From Poindextera sp965277425 (GTDB lineage: Bacteria > Pseudomonadota > Alphaproteobacteria > Caulobacterales > Caulobacteraceae): 64,000 bases of DNA. The DNA lies in the NCBI GenBank assembly GCA_965277425.1, contig CBDICR010000007.1:186001-250000 (forward strand). Reading direction: 5' to 3'. The notes under the pieces were generated by a model. The model ran no database searches, was not told the DNA's origin, and saw only the letters and a program-made list of their open reading frames with translations. Below, one piece after another: positions 32,589-42,553 of the stretch. Within the stretch, counting starts at the first letter, position 1. Every line of letters begins with the position of its first letter. The position numbers and the translations under genes are program-made.

Positions 32589-33821
32589 TTAAGCTCGCAG
32601 GTCCAGCCGCTCGAGGCCGCGAAAGAAGGGCAGGGTGCGCCAGACCGGCGCTTGGCCCAGATCGGCGAAGGCCAGATTGGGGAAGCGCTCGAACAGCTTG
32701 ACCAGCGCCACCTGCGCCTCCAGACGCGCCAGCGGCGCGCCGATGCAGATGTGGGCGCCGCCGCCGAAGGCCATGTGCGGCCTGTGCTTGCGGCTGACGT
32801 CGAAGCGGTGCGGATCGTCGAACACCTCCGGGTCGCGATTGGCGGCGCGCAGCGAAAAGGTCATCGATTGCGAGGCCTTTATCGGGCAGCCGCCGATCTC
32901 GATGTCCTCGGAGGCGATGCGGCCGGTGATGTCGACGGGCGGCTCGTAGCGCAGGATCTCCTCGACCACCGCGCTGATGATGGCCGGGTCGGCGCGCAGC
33001 TTGGCCAGTTCCGCCGGGTTCATCAGCAGGAGCCGCACGCCGTTGCCGATCAGGTCGGTGGTGGTCAGGTTGCCGCCGATCAAGAGGGCGGTGAGGTTGA
33101 TCTGCACCTCGATGTCGCTCAAGGGCGCGCCCTCGGTCTGCAGGCGGGCCATGTCCGAGATCAGGTCGTCGCGAGGCGCTGTGCGGCGGGCGGCGATGGT
33201 CTCGGTGAAATAGGCGTTCAGCGCCGGGCCCGCCTCTTCCATGCGCGCGGTCTCGGCCTCGCTGCGGAACGGGTTGAGACCCTGGATGACGCCCTCCGAC
33301 CATTCGCGGAACTCGCCCAGCCGCTCGCGGTCCACACCGAGGATCGAGGCGATGGCGTCGACCGGGACCGGCACGCAAAAGGCGCTCATCAGGTCGAACG
33401 GCTTTGTGGTGTCGATGCGATCGAGGGCCTCGCCGACGATGCGCTCGACCTCGGGGCGGAACTTGGCGACGCGGGCGTAGAGCGCCTGGGCCAGGGGCTG
33501 GCGGATGCGGGCGTGGTCGGGATCGTCCAGCATCAGGATGCTGGTGGTCTCGCCGCGGTTGGTCGTCGTCTCCAGGTCGTCGACGAAGCGGCGCGACATC
33601 ACCGCGGCCTCTTCCGCCCGGATCGGGTCGCGCCACAGGCTGCGATCCGAGACCAGCGGCCGCACATCGTTGTAGCGGGTCAGGATGAAGCTGCCCGACC
33701 CCTCGTCGCGATGCACCGGGCAACGGGCGCGCAGGTCGTCCAAGACCGCGTGCGGGTCGTCGCGGTATTCGGGATTGAGCGGGGTAAGCTGGAAGATGCC
33801 CGGCAGCGGGTCGGTGGTCAT
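32589..33821 (-). CDS. Cytochrome P450
   Basis: A 410-residue soluble bacterial P450. The heme-binding loop FGGGAHICIGAPLARLE carries the Cys ligand at Cys359, ExxR is in EEILRYEPPV, and DDPDHARIRQPLAQAL is the C-helix. The I-helix motif is LLIGGNLTTTDLIG: the acidic residue of (A/G)Gx(D/E)T is Leu252, which may alter proton delivery. A ferredoxin and reductase are not encoded beside it, so electrons must come from elsewhere. It would hydroxylate a hydrophobic substrate; the surrounding acyl-CoA metabolism genes suggest a lipid, steroid or terpenoid. It is the last gene of a minus-strand run that starts at the ferritin-like gene. Confidence 0.93.
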   Translation of the reverse strand: MTTDPLPGIFQLTPLNPEYRDDPHAVLDDLRARCPVHRDEGSGSFILTRYNDVRPLVSDRSLWRDPIRAEEAAVMSRRFVDDLETTTNRGETTSILMLDDPDHARIRQPLAQALYARVAKFRPEVERIVGEALDRIDTTKPFDLMSAFCVPVPVDAIASILGVDRERLGEFREWSEGVIQGLNPFRSEAETARMEEAGPALNAYFTETIAARRTAPRDDLISDMARLQTEGAPLSDIEVQINLTALLIGGNLTTTDLIGNGVRLLLMNPAELAKLRADPAIISAVVEEILRYEPPVDITGRIASEDIEIGGCPIKASQSMTFSLRAANRDPEVFDDPHRFDVSRKHRPHMAFGGGAHICIGAPLARLEAQVALVKLFERFPNLAFADLGQAPVWRTLPFFRGLERLDLRA

Positions 33822-33863
33822 TCGGTCGGTTCCGAGCTTGGTGAGGGTGGGCGGGGTGTGCGC

Positions 33864-34463
33864 CTACTTCACCGCCTTCGCCAGCTTCTCGAAGGATTTC
33901 TCCAGCCGCGCGAAGCCCTCGCTCATGCAGGCCATGATCGCCTGGGCGTCGTCGCTGGGGCCCGTGGACGCCATGGCGCGGCCATTCGCCTTGCCCGAGC
34001 GGCCATGGGCCTTTTCCCGCACGCAGTCATAGGCCTCGCGCAGGCGCCGCCCGGAATCGCCTTCCTCGGCGATGTACCAGCCGAGCAGGTTGGCGGTCAT
34101 CGGATCGTAGGCGCCGGCGGCGAGCTGGCGTTTGATGTCGCGGAAGGGGTCGGCCTCTTCGCGTTCGTCGCCGATCTTGTCCAGATCGCTGATCGCCGGA
34201 TTGGCCAGCTTGGCCAGCCGCTTGCCGGAGGCCGGATCGGGCTTCTGGCGCAGCTCATAGCCCAACTCGGTGATGCGGCGGCAGAAGACCTCGCCATGGC
34301 TGGTTTCGCGCGCGGCCACGAAGCGCAGGGTGCAGGCCAGATCTTCGTCCGGCGTCGCGTCGGCCCAGGCCCGCAGATACTGGCCGGCGCTGGTCTCGGC
34401 GAGCGAGATGGCGTTCAAGAGGCCCAGATAGGGTGGTTTTTCGGTTTGCATTGCATTGGCCAT
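33864..34463 (-). CDS. Ferritin-like protein
   Basis: A 199-residue helical protein starting MANAMQTEKPPYLG at 34463, with GAGGA nine bases upstream. Regions SLAETSAGQYLRAWADATPDEDL, VAARETSHGEVFCRRITELGY and WYIAEEGDSGRRLREAYDCV repeat the Glu-x-x-His and Glu-rich helix patterns of the ferritin-like superfamily, so a four-helix di-metal protein is likely. The exact metal ligands cannot be set by eye, and no rubredoxin domain is present. It lies 42 bases upstream of the P450 gene. Function unknown; it could store iron or act as an oxidase or oxygenase component for the P450 pathway. Confidence 0.65.
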   Translation of the reverse strand: MANAMQTEKPPYLGLLNAISLAETSAGQYLRAWADATPDEDLACTLRFVAARETSHGEVFCRRITELGYELRQKPDPASGKRLAKLANPAISDLDKIGDEREEADPFRDIKRQLAAGAYDPMTANLLGWYIAEEGDSGRRLREAYDCVREKAHGRSGKANGRAMASTGPSDDAQAIMACMSEGFARLEKSFEKLAKAVK

Positions 34464-34623
34464 GATCATTTCCTCGAGGTTGAAACGCGCTTCCACCGGC
34501 CCGTGTCTTTTATTTGGACTGATGCTACGCCCAAAAAACCAAGGCCCGCAACGTGATCGGCGATCAGTAGGACGCCCCCATCCTTGCTATGAGGCCGCTA
34601 CGAATCTCGAAGGTTGCGCGAAA

Positions 34624-34764
34624 AGCCCCTTCCCCCTTGCGGGGTAGGGGTTGGGGATGGGGGTGTCAGCGCTGAGGCGTCGGCGTTAGCGTTAAACCGG
34701 CCACATCCGTCGCCGCCCTTGGCGGCGCACCCCCATCCCTGACCCCGCCTCGCAGGGGGCGGGG
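34624..34764. repeat. Palindromic intergenic repeat, copy 3 (divergent)
   Basis: Arms 34624-34666 and 34727-34764 carry AGCCCCTTCCCC...TTGGGGATGGGGGTG and its partial complement. The overall design is that of the 23171 and 24781 copies but the arm tips differ (CCCCCTTGCGGGG and CCTCGCAGGGGG). The 34464-34794 gap (331 bases) holds the upstream region of the ferritin-like gene, this element and the end of the acyl-CoA synthetase gene; I see no gene in it. Confidence 0.75.
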
Positions 34765-34794
34765 AATATTGCAATGCTTGCGGACGGCTGAGCA

Positions 34795-36486
<1,692 letters not shown>

Positions 36487-36649
36487 CCTGGTCTTCCGTT
36501 CTCGTCGTCGCGTCTATCTTATCCGATCATCCGCCTTGTCCCAGCCGAGCCTCGGCCAATAAAGAACGCCCCATCCGATGACCAAGAAGCCCGAGACCGA
36601 TGAGGTCGCCCGGGGCGTTGGCCAAGCCGCCTGAGCGCTGAGGCCAGAC

Positions 36650-36967
36650 TTATTCGCTGAACAATTCCCGCAAGGTCGAGAGCGTGAACGTGAGCACCGC
36701 TCCGTTCATGGCGCCGAGCCGGCGCAGAAGGCGGCTCTTGTCGAGCGTGCGGATTTGATCAAGCAGAACAAGCCCGTTCTTGTCTTGTAACCTAAGCGCG
36801 ACGCGAAACGGCGCCGGCCGCGCACCCGTGGTCATGGGCGCAACCACGACGGTTCGCAGATGATCGTTCATCTCGGCCGGGGAGATGATCACGCACGGCC
36901 GAGTCTTCTGGATTTCACTGCCTTGGGTGGGGTCGAGCGCCGCCAGCCAGACTTCGCCTCGCTTCAC
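36650..36967 (-). CDS. mazF: MazF-type toxin (PemK/MazF endoribonuclease)
   Basis: A 105-residue PemK/MazF family protein. The fold opening MKRGEVWLAALDPTQGSEIQKTRPCVIISPAEMN is typical, including the RP.VI.S core and the substrate-facing loop, and PMTTGARPAP with LDQIRTLDKSRLL follows. In the family it cleaves mRNA at short sequence motifs and so stops growth. It starts with GTG, sharing four bases with mazE (GTGA). The length matches normal MazF (about 110), so it looks intact. The target sequence cannot be deduced. Confidence 0.93.
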   Translation of the reverse strand: MKRGEVWLAALDPTQGSEIQKTRPCVIISPAEMNDHLRTVVVAPMTTGARPAPFRVALRLQDKNGLVLLDQIRTLDKSRLLRRLGAMNGAVLTFTLSTLRELFSE

Positions 36968-37218
36968 CAGGAAAGCGCCTCATCGTCCGCGTTGCCGAAC
37001 TCCGGCCACACGAGCGCGTCGTCACCGGCTTGGGAAATCGCTTGGCTGGCTTCGGCCCAACCTACGCGGCGCTCGGCTTTGATCGCCTGGATGACGATGC
37101 GATCCTTCTCGACCGCCATCTCGACGTCGCCGCCGGCCTGAGCGCCGATCTGAGCCAACAACGGCTTCGGAATGATTACGCCTGAGGAATTACCCATTTT
37201 TCTCAATGCGATGCGCAT
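36964..37218 (-). CDS. mazE: MazE-type antitoxin (AbrB/SpoVT)
   Basis: An 84-residue antitoxin. The N-terminal swapped-hairpin AbrB domain (MRIALRKMGNSSGVIIPKPLLAQIG with EKDRIVIQAI) binds DNA and dimerises; the C-terminal acidic tail (WPEFGNADDEALSW) is the usual MazF-binding arm. It is translated first, then MazF, which is the normal order. A 19-bp palindrome lies 50 bases upstream at 37268-37286, and would be the operator for MazE. The pair is intact and lies between two metabolic genes without mobile-element signs. Confidence 0.93.
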   Translation of the reverse strand: MRIALRKMGNSSGVIIPKPLLAQIGAQAGGDVEMAVEKDRIVIQAIKAERRVGWAEASQAISQAGDDALVWPEFGNADDEALSW

Positions 37219-37245
37219 ACGCGCTCAACCCCGCTTTCTTTCTGA

Positions 37246-37286
37246 AAACTAGGTCGATGACTACGTTGTGTCAACTAAATTGACAC
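37246..37286 (-). promoter_or_regulatory. mazEF promoter and palindromic operator
   Basis: A perfect 19-bp inverted repeat, GTGTCAA-CTAAA-TTGACAC (37268-37286), is upstream of mazE. On the minus strand its TTGACA (37274-37269) can be a -35 box, with TAGTTT (37251-37246) as a weak -10 after 17 bases. Binding by MazE-MazF would then block the promoter. It resembles the 11381 operators in its TTGACA half-sites, but has a tighter spacing. Confidence 0.65.
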
Positions 37287-37300
37287 GCAGTCCGGGCGCC

Positions 37301-38743
37301 TCAGGCTTTCATCGCTCCGGCGATATACTTCATAACCGCCTCGCCATAGGGCGGCCTGAGCGCCTTCATCGGGCCCAGGTCCTTCTTCAGCTGATGATAG
37401 ATGGACTTGCGGTGGCTGAATTCGCGGAAGCCGTCGACGCCATGATAGCTGCCCATGCCGGACGGGCCGACGCCGCCGAAGGGCAGCTCCTCCTGGGCCA
37501 CATGGAAGATGACGTCGTTGACCGTCACCCCGCCCGAGGTGGTGCCGTTCAGCACCTGGGCTTCCTCGGCCGCGTCGGCGCCGAAATAGTAGAGGCCGAG
37601 CGGGCGTTCATGGGCGTTGACGTAGGCGATGGCCTCGCTGACCGTCGCATAGGTCTTCACCGGCAGGACCGGCCCGAAGATCTCTTCCTGCATCACCTTC
37701 ATGTCGTCGGTGGGGTTGATGATCAGGGTCGGCGGAATCTTGCGGTGCTGCTGCTGGCTGAAGTCCTCGCCGGCGGGATTGATCTCGATCACCTCGACGC
37801 CCTTGGCGCGGGCCTCGTCGACATAGCCCTGGATGCGCTCATAGTGCCGGTCGGCGATGACGGCGGTATAGTCGGGATTGTCCTTGATGGTCGGGAACAT
37901 GGTCTCGACCGATTCCACCGCGGCGCTGACGAACTGGCGCAGCTTGTCCTCCGGCGCCAGCACATAGTCGGGCGCCAGGCAGATCTGGCCGGCGTTCAGG
38001 GTCTTGCCCGCCATCACCCTGGCCGCCGCCGTCGTATAGTCCGCCGAGCGGCCGAGAATGACCGGGCTCTTGCCGCCCAGCTCCAGCGTGATCGGCACCA
38101 GGTTCTGCGCCGCCGCCTTCATCACGTGGCGCGCGATCGCGGTCGCGCCGGTGAAGATCAGGTGGTCGAAGGCCAGCTCCGAAAAGGCCTGCCCGACCTC
38201 GGGACCGCCGGCGAAGACCGCGATCTCGTCCTCGGAAAAGACGTCGGCGAACATCTTGGCCATCAGCTCGGAGGTCGCCGGCGTGAATTCCGACGGCTTG
38301 ATCATCGCCCGGTTTCCCGCCGCCAACACCCCGGCCAGCGGCGCGAAGGTCAGGTTCACCGGGAAGTTCCACGGGCTGATGATCCCGACCACGCCCTTGG
38401 GCTGGTATTGAACCTCGGCCTTGGCGCCCAGGAAGCCGAGCAGGGCCGGGGTGGTCTTGCGCTTCTCCGGCCGCATCCAGGCCTTCACGCGCGCCTTGGC
38501 GTGCTTGAGGGGGCCCAGCGAGCCGGCCACGTCGGTGATGCCGCTGACGGCGGCGGCGCGATTGCCGAAGTCGGCGTTCAGCGCCGCGATGATCTGCGTC
38601 TCATAGGTGATCAAAAGCTTGATGCAGCGCTCCAGACGGTCGATCCGCAGCTCGACGCTGGGCGCGCCGTCGCGAAGATGCGCCGCCTTCTGCCGCTGCA
38701 GCACGGCGTTCATCTTCTGGCCGGCTTCCGTAACGTCGCTCAT
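37301..38743 (-). CDS. Coniferyl-aldehyde-type dehydrogenase
   Basis: A 480-residue NAD(P)-dependent aldehyde dehydrogenase. The key sites are VVGIISPWNFPVNLTFAPLAGVLAAGNRAMIKPSE (cofactor binding), FTGATAIARHV, LELGGKSP with the general base Glu, and GQICLAPDYVL with the catalytic Cys. The short C-terminus and the YHGVDGFREFSHRKSIY part match the coniferyl aldehyde dehydrogenase (CalB-like) subgroup. It oxidises an aldehyde, perhaps aromatic or long-chain, to the acid, which the nearby acyl-CoA synthetases could activate. It is the first gene upstream of the mazEF operon on the same strand, but mazEF has its own promoter. Confidence 0.9.
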   Translation of the reverse strand: MSDVTEAGQKMNAVLQRQKAAHLRDGAPSVELRIDRLERCIKLLITYETQIIAALNADFGNRAAAVSGITDVAGSLGPLKHAKARVKAWMRPEKRKTTPALLGFLGAKAEVQYQPKGVVGIISPWNFPVNLTFAPLAGVLAAGNRAMIKPSEFTPATSELMAKMFADVFSEDEIAVFAGGPEVGQAFSELAFDHLIFTGATAIARHVMKAAAQNLVPITLELGGKSPVILGRSADYTTAAARVMAGKTLNAGQICLAPDYVLAPEDKLRQFVSAAVESVETMFPTIKDNPDYTAVIADRHYERIQGYVDEARAKGVEVIEINPAGEDFSQQQHRKIPPTLIINPTDDMKVMQEEIFGPVLPVKTYATVSEAIAYVNAHERPLGLYYFGADAAEEAQVLNGTTSGGVTVNDVIFHVAQEELPFGGVGPSGMGSYHGVDGFREFSHRKSIYHQLKKDLGPMKALRPPYGEAVMKYIAGAMKA

Positions 38744-38832
38744 TTCGAAGTCTCCTTGAGCCGTATTCGTCCGGTCTTGATTACGCTAAGCAGCGCAGCG
38801 ACGCCATCCGCCGAGTATTTCCGAAGGATATC

Positions 38833-39408
38833 ATGGAACTGATCCTCATCCGCCACGGCCTGCCCGAACGCCGCAACGACACCGCCGATCCGCCGCTGAC
38901 CGCGGAGGGCCGCGACCAGGCGCAAAGGGCGGCGGCCCTATTGGCGCGCGAGCGGATCGACGCGGTCTTTTCCAGCCCCATGGTGCGGGCGGTGCAGACC
39001 GCCGAGCCCTTCGCCGCGCTCAGCGGCCATCAGGTGCAGACGCGCGAGGGCATCGTCGAGTTCGACCGCGGCACGGGCGCCTATACCCCGATGGAGGAGC
39101 TGAAACGCGACGACTACGAGGCCTGGAAGGCCTTTGTCGCCGGCGGCTACCAGATCGATCTCGGCGCCTTCCAGCGGAACGTGGTCGAGACCCTCGAAGA
39201 CATCGTCAAGAACAACGCCTCCAAGCGGGTCGCGGTCTTCTGCCACGGCGGGGTGATCAATGTCTGGACCGCGCACGTGCTGACCATGCCGCCCAGGCTG
39301 TTCTTCGAGCCGGCCTATGCCAGCCTCCACCGCTACCTCTGCGCAGGCAGCGGCGAGCGCAACCTGATCAGCCTGAACGAACGGTGCCATCTAAAACCTC
39401 TCCCATAG
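38833..39408 (+). CDS. Histidine phosphatase family protein
   Basis: A 191-residue phosphatase of the phosphoglycerate mutase-like superfamily. The catalytic RHG is at LILIRHGLPERRND (about residues 4-10), and VFSSPMVRAVQTAEP, plus the second His in RVAVFCHGGVINVW, complete the site. Substrate unknown. AAGGA stands before the ATG. Its TAG stop lies in the loop of the bidirectional terminator at 39396-39416. Confidence 0.9.
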   Translation: MELILIRHGLPERRNDTADPPLTAEGRDQAQRAAALLARERIDAVFSSPMVRAVQTAEPFAALSGHQVQTREGIVEFDRGTGAYTPMEELKRDDYEAWKAFVAGGYQIDLGAFQRNVVETLEDIVKNNASKRVAVFCHGGVINVWTAHVLTMPPRLFFEPAYASLHRYLCAGSGERNLISLNERCHLKPLP

Positions 39409-39416
39409 GGAGAGGT
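39396..39416. terminator. Bidirectional terminator between convergent genes
   Basis: ACCTCTCCC-ATA-GGGAGAGGT is a perfect 9-bp stem. The minus strand continues into TTTTAG, so it should end the oxidoreductase transcript; on the plus strand CTTA follows, a weaker tail. The phosphatase stop codon is inside the hairpin. Confidence 0.75.
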
Positions 39417-39417
39417 C

Positions 39418-40425
39418 TTAAAAGGTCAGGACGATCTTGCCGAAATGCTCGCCGGCCTTCATGGCGTGGAAGGCCCCTCGCGCGTCTTCCAGGGAAAAGC
39501 GCTTGTCGATGACCGGGCGCAGGGCGTTGGCCTCGATCGCCCGGCACATGGCTTCGAACTGCTCGCGGCTGCCCACCGTAATGCCGTGGATGCGGGCGTT
39601 GGCGCCGAACATGGCCGCGACGTTCAGGTCCTTCACCATGCCGGTCAGCACCCCGATCACCGCGATATGGCCGCCGATGCGGATAGCCTGGATCGACTGC
39701 TGGAAGGTGCCGGCCCCGCCGACCTCGACCACGTGGTCGACGCCGCGCCCTCCGGTCAGTTTCCGCGCCGCCTTGGCCCAGTCGGGTTCGGCCCTGTAGT
39801 TAATCGTGTGGTCGGCGCCGAGCGCGCGAGCCCGCTCCAGCTTTTCGTCCGACGAGGAGGTAATGATGACGGTGGCGCCGGCCGCCTTGGCGAACTGCAG
39901 CGCGAAGATCGAAACCCCGCCCGTGCCCTGGGCCAGCACGACGTCGCCGGGCTTCAATCGCCCCTCGACCATCAGGGCGCGCCAGGCGGTAAGGCCCGCG
40001 CAGGGCAGGCAGGCGGCTTCCTCTTCGCTGAGCCCGGCCGGGACCTTGGAGACCCCATTCTGGTTCAGCACCACCTGGTCGCGCGCGACGCCGTCGAGCG
40101 CGCCGCCCAGCGCCGTGGACAGCCCGGCCGCCGTCGGTTCGCCGCCGAACCAGTCCTGGAAGAACAGCGGCGCCACGCGATCACCGACGGCCACGCGCGT
40201 CACGCCCGGCCCGACCGCCGAGACCACGCCACAACCGTCCGAGAGCGGAATGAGCGGCAGGCGCGCCTTGATCATCGGCGAGTCCACCGTCGCCAGGTCG
40301 CGATAGTTGAGCGAGGCGGCCTTCATGGTCACCGCGACCTGACCCGCCGCCGGCTCTATGGCCGGGCGATCCACGATGCTGAGGTGATCGATCCCGGCGT
40401 CCCCATCCAGTACGAGCGCGCGCAT
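39418..40425 (-). CDS. Zinc-free MDR (quinone-oxidoreductase-like) oxidoreductase
   Basis: A 335-residue medium-chain dehydrogenase/reductase starting MRALVLDGDAG at 40425, with GGGAG before it. MKAASLNYRDLATV, the nucleotide-binding AQGTGGVSIFALQFAKAAGATVIITSSSDEKLERARALGADHTINY, and VEVGGAGTFQQSIQAIRIGGHIAVIG are the family marks. The zinc-binding Cys and His of true alcohol dehydrogenases are not evident, so a zinc-independent NAD(P)H reductase of the quinone oxidoreductase group is most likely. The earlier in-frame start at 40485 is not supported by a ribosome binding site. Confidence 0.85.
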   Translation of the reverse strand: MRALVLDGDAGIDHLSIVDRPAIEPAAGQVAVTMKAASLNYRDLATVDSPMIKARLPLIPLSDGCGVVSAVGPGVTRVAVGDRVAPLFFQDWFGGEPTAAGLSTALGGALDGVARDQVVLNQNGVSKVPAGLSEEEAACLPCAGLTAWRALMVEGRLKPGDVVLAQGTGGVSIFALQFAKAAGATVIITSSSDEKLERARALGADHTINYRAEPDWAKAARKLTGGRGVDHVVEVGGAGTFQQSIQAIRIGGHIAVIGVLTGMVKDLNVAAMFGANARIHGITVGSREQFEAMCRAIEANALRPVIDKRFSLEDARGAFHAMKAGEHFGKIVLTF

Positions 40426-40548
40426 CTCATCTCCCAATAGCCTTGGTTTTGCGACGGTTCTGGGCTCCGCGCCGGCCCCGCACAAGGCCGTGGCTGGACC
40501 TGACGCGGCGTCGCGGGCAATTTGGCGGCTTCACCGGAGGTCTTGAAA

Positions 40549-41352
40549 TTGCGCACGCCCCGCCCGCATCCGCTGAACGCCGATTTCCGCTGGGAAGACC
40601 GCAAGGGTCCATTCCGTAGGGTCACCGAAGCCCAGGGCGAGGCCTTCGACCGGCTCGGCTTCGTCAAGTTCGAGAACGCCTTCACGCCCGCGGAGATCGC
40701 CGCCGTCACCGCCGCCATCGATCCGCTGGAGGTCGTGGCCGAAGACAGGCTGCGCCGGGCCGGCGGGACCATTTCCATCTCGACCGCCGACGAGATCACC
40801 TTCACCACCCACATGGTCAAGGTCTCAGCCGTCCTGCGCGACTTCGCCGCCCACCCTTTCATCAGGGACGTCTGCCACGACCTGCTCGGCGAGGCCGTGC
40901 GGCTCTACTGGGACCAGTCGGTCTACAAGAAGACCGCGCAGAAGCGGGAATTTCCCTGGCATCAGGACAATGGCTACACCTTCATCGAGCCGCAGCAGTA
41001 CCTGACCTTCTGGCTGCCGCTGGTGGACGTCGACGAAGACAACGGCTGTCCCTGGATCGCGCCCGGCCTGCATCGCGGCGGCACGCTGGATCATTGGGTG
41101 ACCGAGATCGGGCTGAAATGCCTGGACGAGGCGCCGGACGCCGTCCCCGTGCCGGCCAAGGCGGGCGATGCGATCGTCTTCTCCTCGCTGGCGCCGCATC
41201 GAACCGGGCCGAACCTGAAGACCGGCACGGTGCGCAAGGCCTATATCCTGCAATATTCCCACGATGGCTCGCTCGCCACCTATCGCGACGGCCGCACCGC
41301 CGTGCAGGACGATCCGGAGCGGCAGTTCGTGGTCCTGCGGCCGGGCGATTGA
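40549..41352 (+). CDS. PhyH-type Fe(II)/2-oxoglutarate dioxygenase
   Basis: A 267-residue phytanoyl-CoA dioxygenase-like enzyme. I choose TTG at 40549 (GGAGG eight bases before) over the farther 5' TTG codons. The metal ligands are visible: His and Asp in FPWHQDNGYTF, and the distal His in SSLAPHRTGPNLKTGTVRKAYILQY, whose Arg binds 2-oxoglutarate. AEDRLRRAGGT and WLPLVDVDEDNGCPWIAPGLH are family-typical. It hydroxylates a substrate next to a carbonyl or CoA thioester; a branched-chain acyl-CoA would fit the setting. It is divergent from the MDR oxidoreductase. Confidence 0.88.
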   Translation: MRTPRPHPLNADFRWEDRKGPFRRVTEAQGEAFDRLGFVKFENAFTPAEIAAVTAAIDPLEVVAEDRLRRAGGTISISTADEITFTTHMVKVSAVLRDFAAHPFIRDVCHDLLGEAVRLYWDQSVYKKTAQKREFPWHQDNGYTFIEPQQYLTFWLPLVDVDEDNGCPWIAPGLHRGGTLDHWVTEIGLKCLDEAPDAVPVPAKAGDAIVFSSLAPHRTGPNLKTGTVRKAYILQYSHDGSLATYRDGRTAVQDDPERQFVVLRPGD

Positions 41353-41444
41353 GGGTTGGCCGCGAACCCGGCGCTTTGGCGCTTGGCTTCCCTAACGGCC
41401 TTTGTTGGATCGTGATGGGTGTGGTCTGAGTGAGGAGAACGGCT

Positions 41445-42551
41445 TTGGCGAGGATCTCGGCCGATGAAAGAGGGGCCTTGCGCGACTCCGTGCGTCGGCT
41501 GCTGGCCGACCACAGCGTCGAGGCGGACGTGCGCCGCGCCATGGAGACGCCCGCCGGCTACGACGCCGCGCTTTGGCGCAAGCTGGCCGAGATGGGCCTG
41601 GCCGGCCTGGTGATCGAGGAGGACTTCGGCGGCGCGGGCGCTGGCCCGCTCGAACTGGAGTTGGTCATGGAGGAGGCGGGCGCGGCGCTGCTCTGCTCGC
41701 CGCTGCTGGCCAGCGGGGTGCTGGCGGCCGAACTGCTGCGGGCGCTGGGCGATCGAGAGGCCAAGGCGCGCCTCTTGCCCGGCATCGCGGCGGGAACCGC
41801 CATCGCCACCGTGGCGATGACCGGCGATGCGGGCCTCTGGACGCCCGAAGCCGTCGCGGTGACCGCGCGCCAGGTCGAGGGCGGCTGGCGGCTCGACGGC
41901 GAGGCCTCCTACGTTCTGCATGGCCAGACTGCCGACATCCTGCTGGTCGTGGCCGACGGCGGGTCGCGGGTGTTCGAGGTCGATCCCGCCGGCCCCGGCG
42001 TGACGATCGAGGCGCTGCCGACCTTCGATCACACCCTGCGCCTGGCGCGGATCGCCTTCGCCGACGCGCCCGCGCGCCGGATCGAAGCGGCCAGGCCGGT
42101 CTGGCAGGCGGTGCAACAGGCGCTGAACCTCGCCCTGGTCGGCCTTTCCGGCGAACAGGCCGGCGGCGCGCGGCGGGTGCTGGACTTCACCGTCGACTAC
42201 GCCAAGTCGCGCATCCAGTTCGGCCGCGCCATCGGCAGCTTCCAGGCCATCAAGCACATGGCCGCCGACCTCTTGCTGGAGACGGAATCGGCCGTCTCGG
42301 CGGCGCGCAACGCCGCCCGCGCCCTGGCGGAGGATGCGCCGGACGCCCAGGCGGCCATCAGCCTGGCGGCCTTCGCCTGCGCCGAGGCCTTTTCGACCAC
42401 CACCGCGACCGCGATCCAGATGCACGGCGGCATCGCCTTCACCTGGGCCCATCCCGCCCACCTCTACCTGCGCCGGGCGCGGGCCGACGCTCAGCTGTTC
42501 GGGCCGCCGGCCTACTTCCGCGAACGCTACATCCAGCAGCTGGGAGGCTGA
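41445..42551 (+). CDS. Acyl-CoA dehydrogenase, alpha-like partner
   Basis: A 368-residue flavoprotein of the acyl-CoA dehydrogenase family from TTG at 41445 (GAGGAG spacing seven). The N-domain has LAEMGLAGLVIEEDFGGAGAGPLELELVMEEAGAAL, and the C-domain has DYAKSRIQFGRAIGSFQAIKHMAADLLLE. In related FadE proteins the C-terminal motif is FTWEH; here it is IAFTWAHPAHLYLRRA, so the expected acid is Ala. This suggests a non-catalytic or altered subunit of a heteromer. Two bases separate it from the next dehydrogenase gene, as in the two-subunit FadE pairs of actinobacterial steroid breakdown. Confidence 0.88.
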   Translation: MARISADERGALRDSVRRLLADHSVEADVRRAMETPAGYDAALWRKLAEMGLAGLVIEEDFGGAGAGPLELELVMEEAGAALLCSPLLASGVLAAELLRALGDREAKARLLPGIAAGTAIATVAMTGDAGLWTPEAVAVTARQVEGGWRLDGEASYVLHGQTADILLVVADGGSRVFEVDPAGPGVTIEALPTFDHTLRLARIAFADAPARRIEAARPVWQAVQQALNLALVGLSGEQAGGARRVLDFTVDYAKSRIQFGRAIGSFQAIKHMAADLLLETESAVSAARNAARALAEDAPDAQAAISLAAFACAEAFSTTTATAIQMHGGIAFTWAHPAHLYLRRARADAQLFGPPAYFRERYIQQLGG

Positions 42552-42553
42552 CC

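Noticed and set aside
32484..34556. 690-codon plus-strand frame
   Set aside because: Antisense to P450 and the ferritin-like gene, with composition typical of shadow frames.
36578..36634. Tiny plus-strand frame of 18 codons (MTKKPETDEVARG...)
   Set aside because: It has a start and stop but no ribosome binding site and is too short to distinguish from chance.
37268..37286. Shared regulon between the mazEF palindrome and the 11381-11441 operators
   Set aside because: Both contain TTGACA half-sites, but the spacing between halves differs by two bases and TTGACA is also the -35 consensus.
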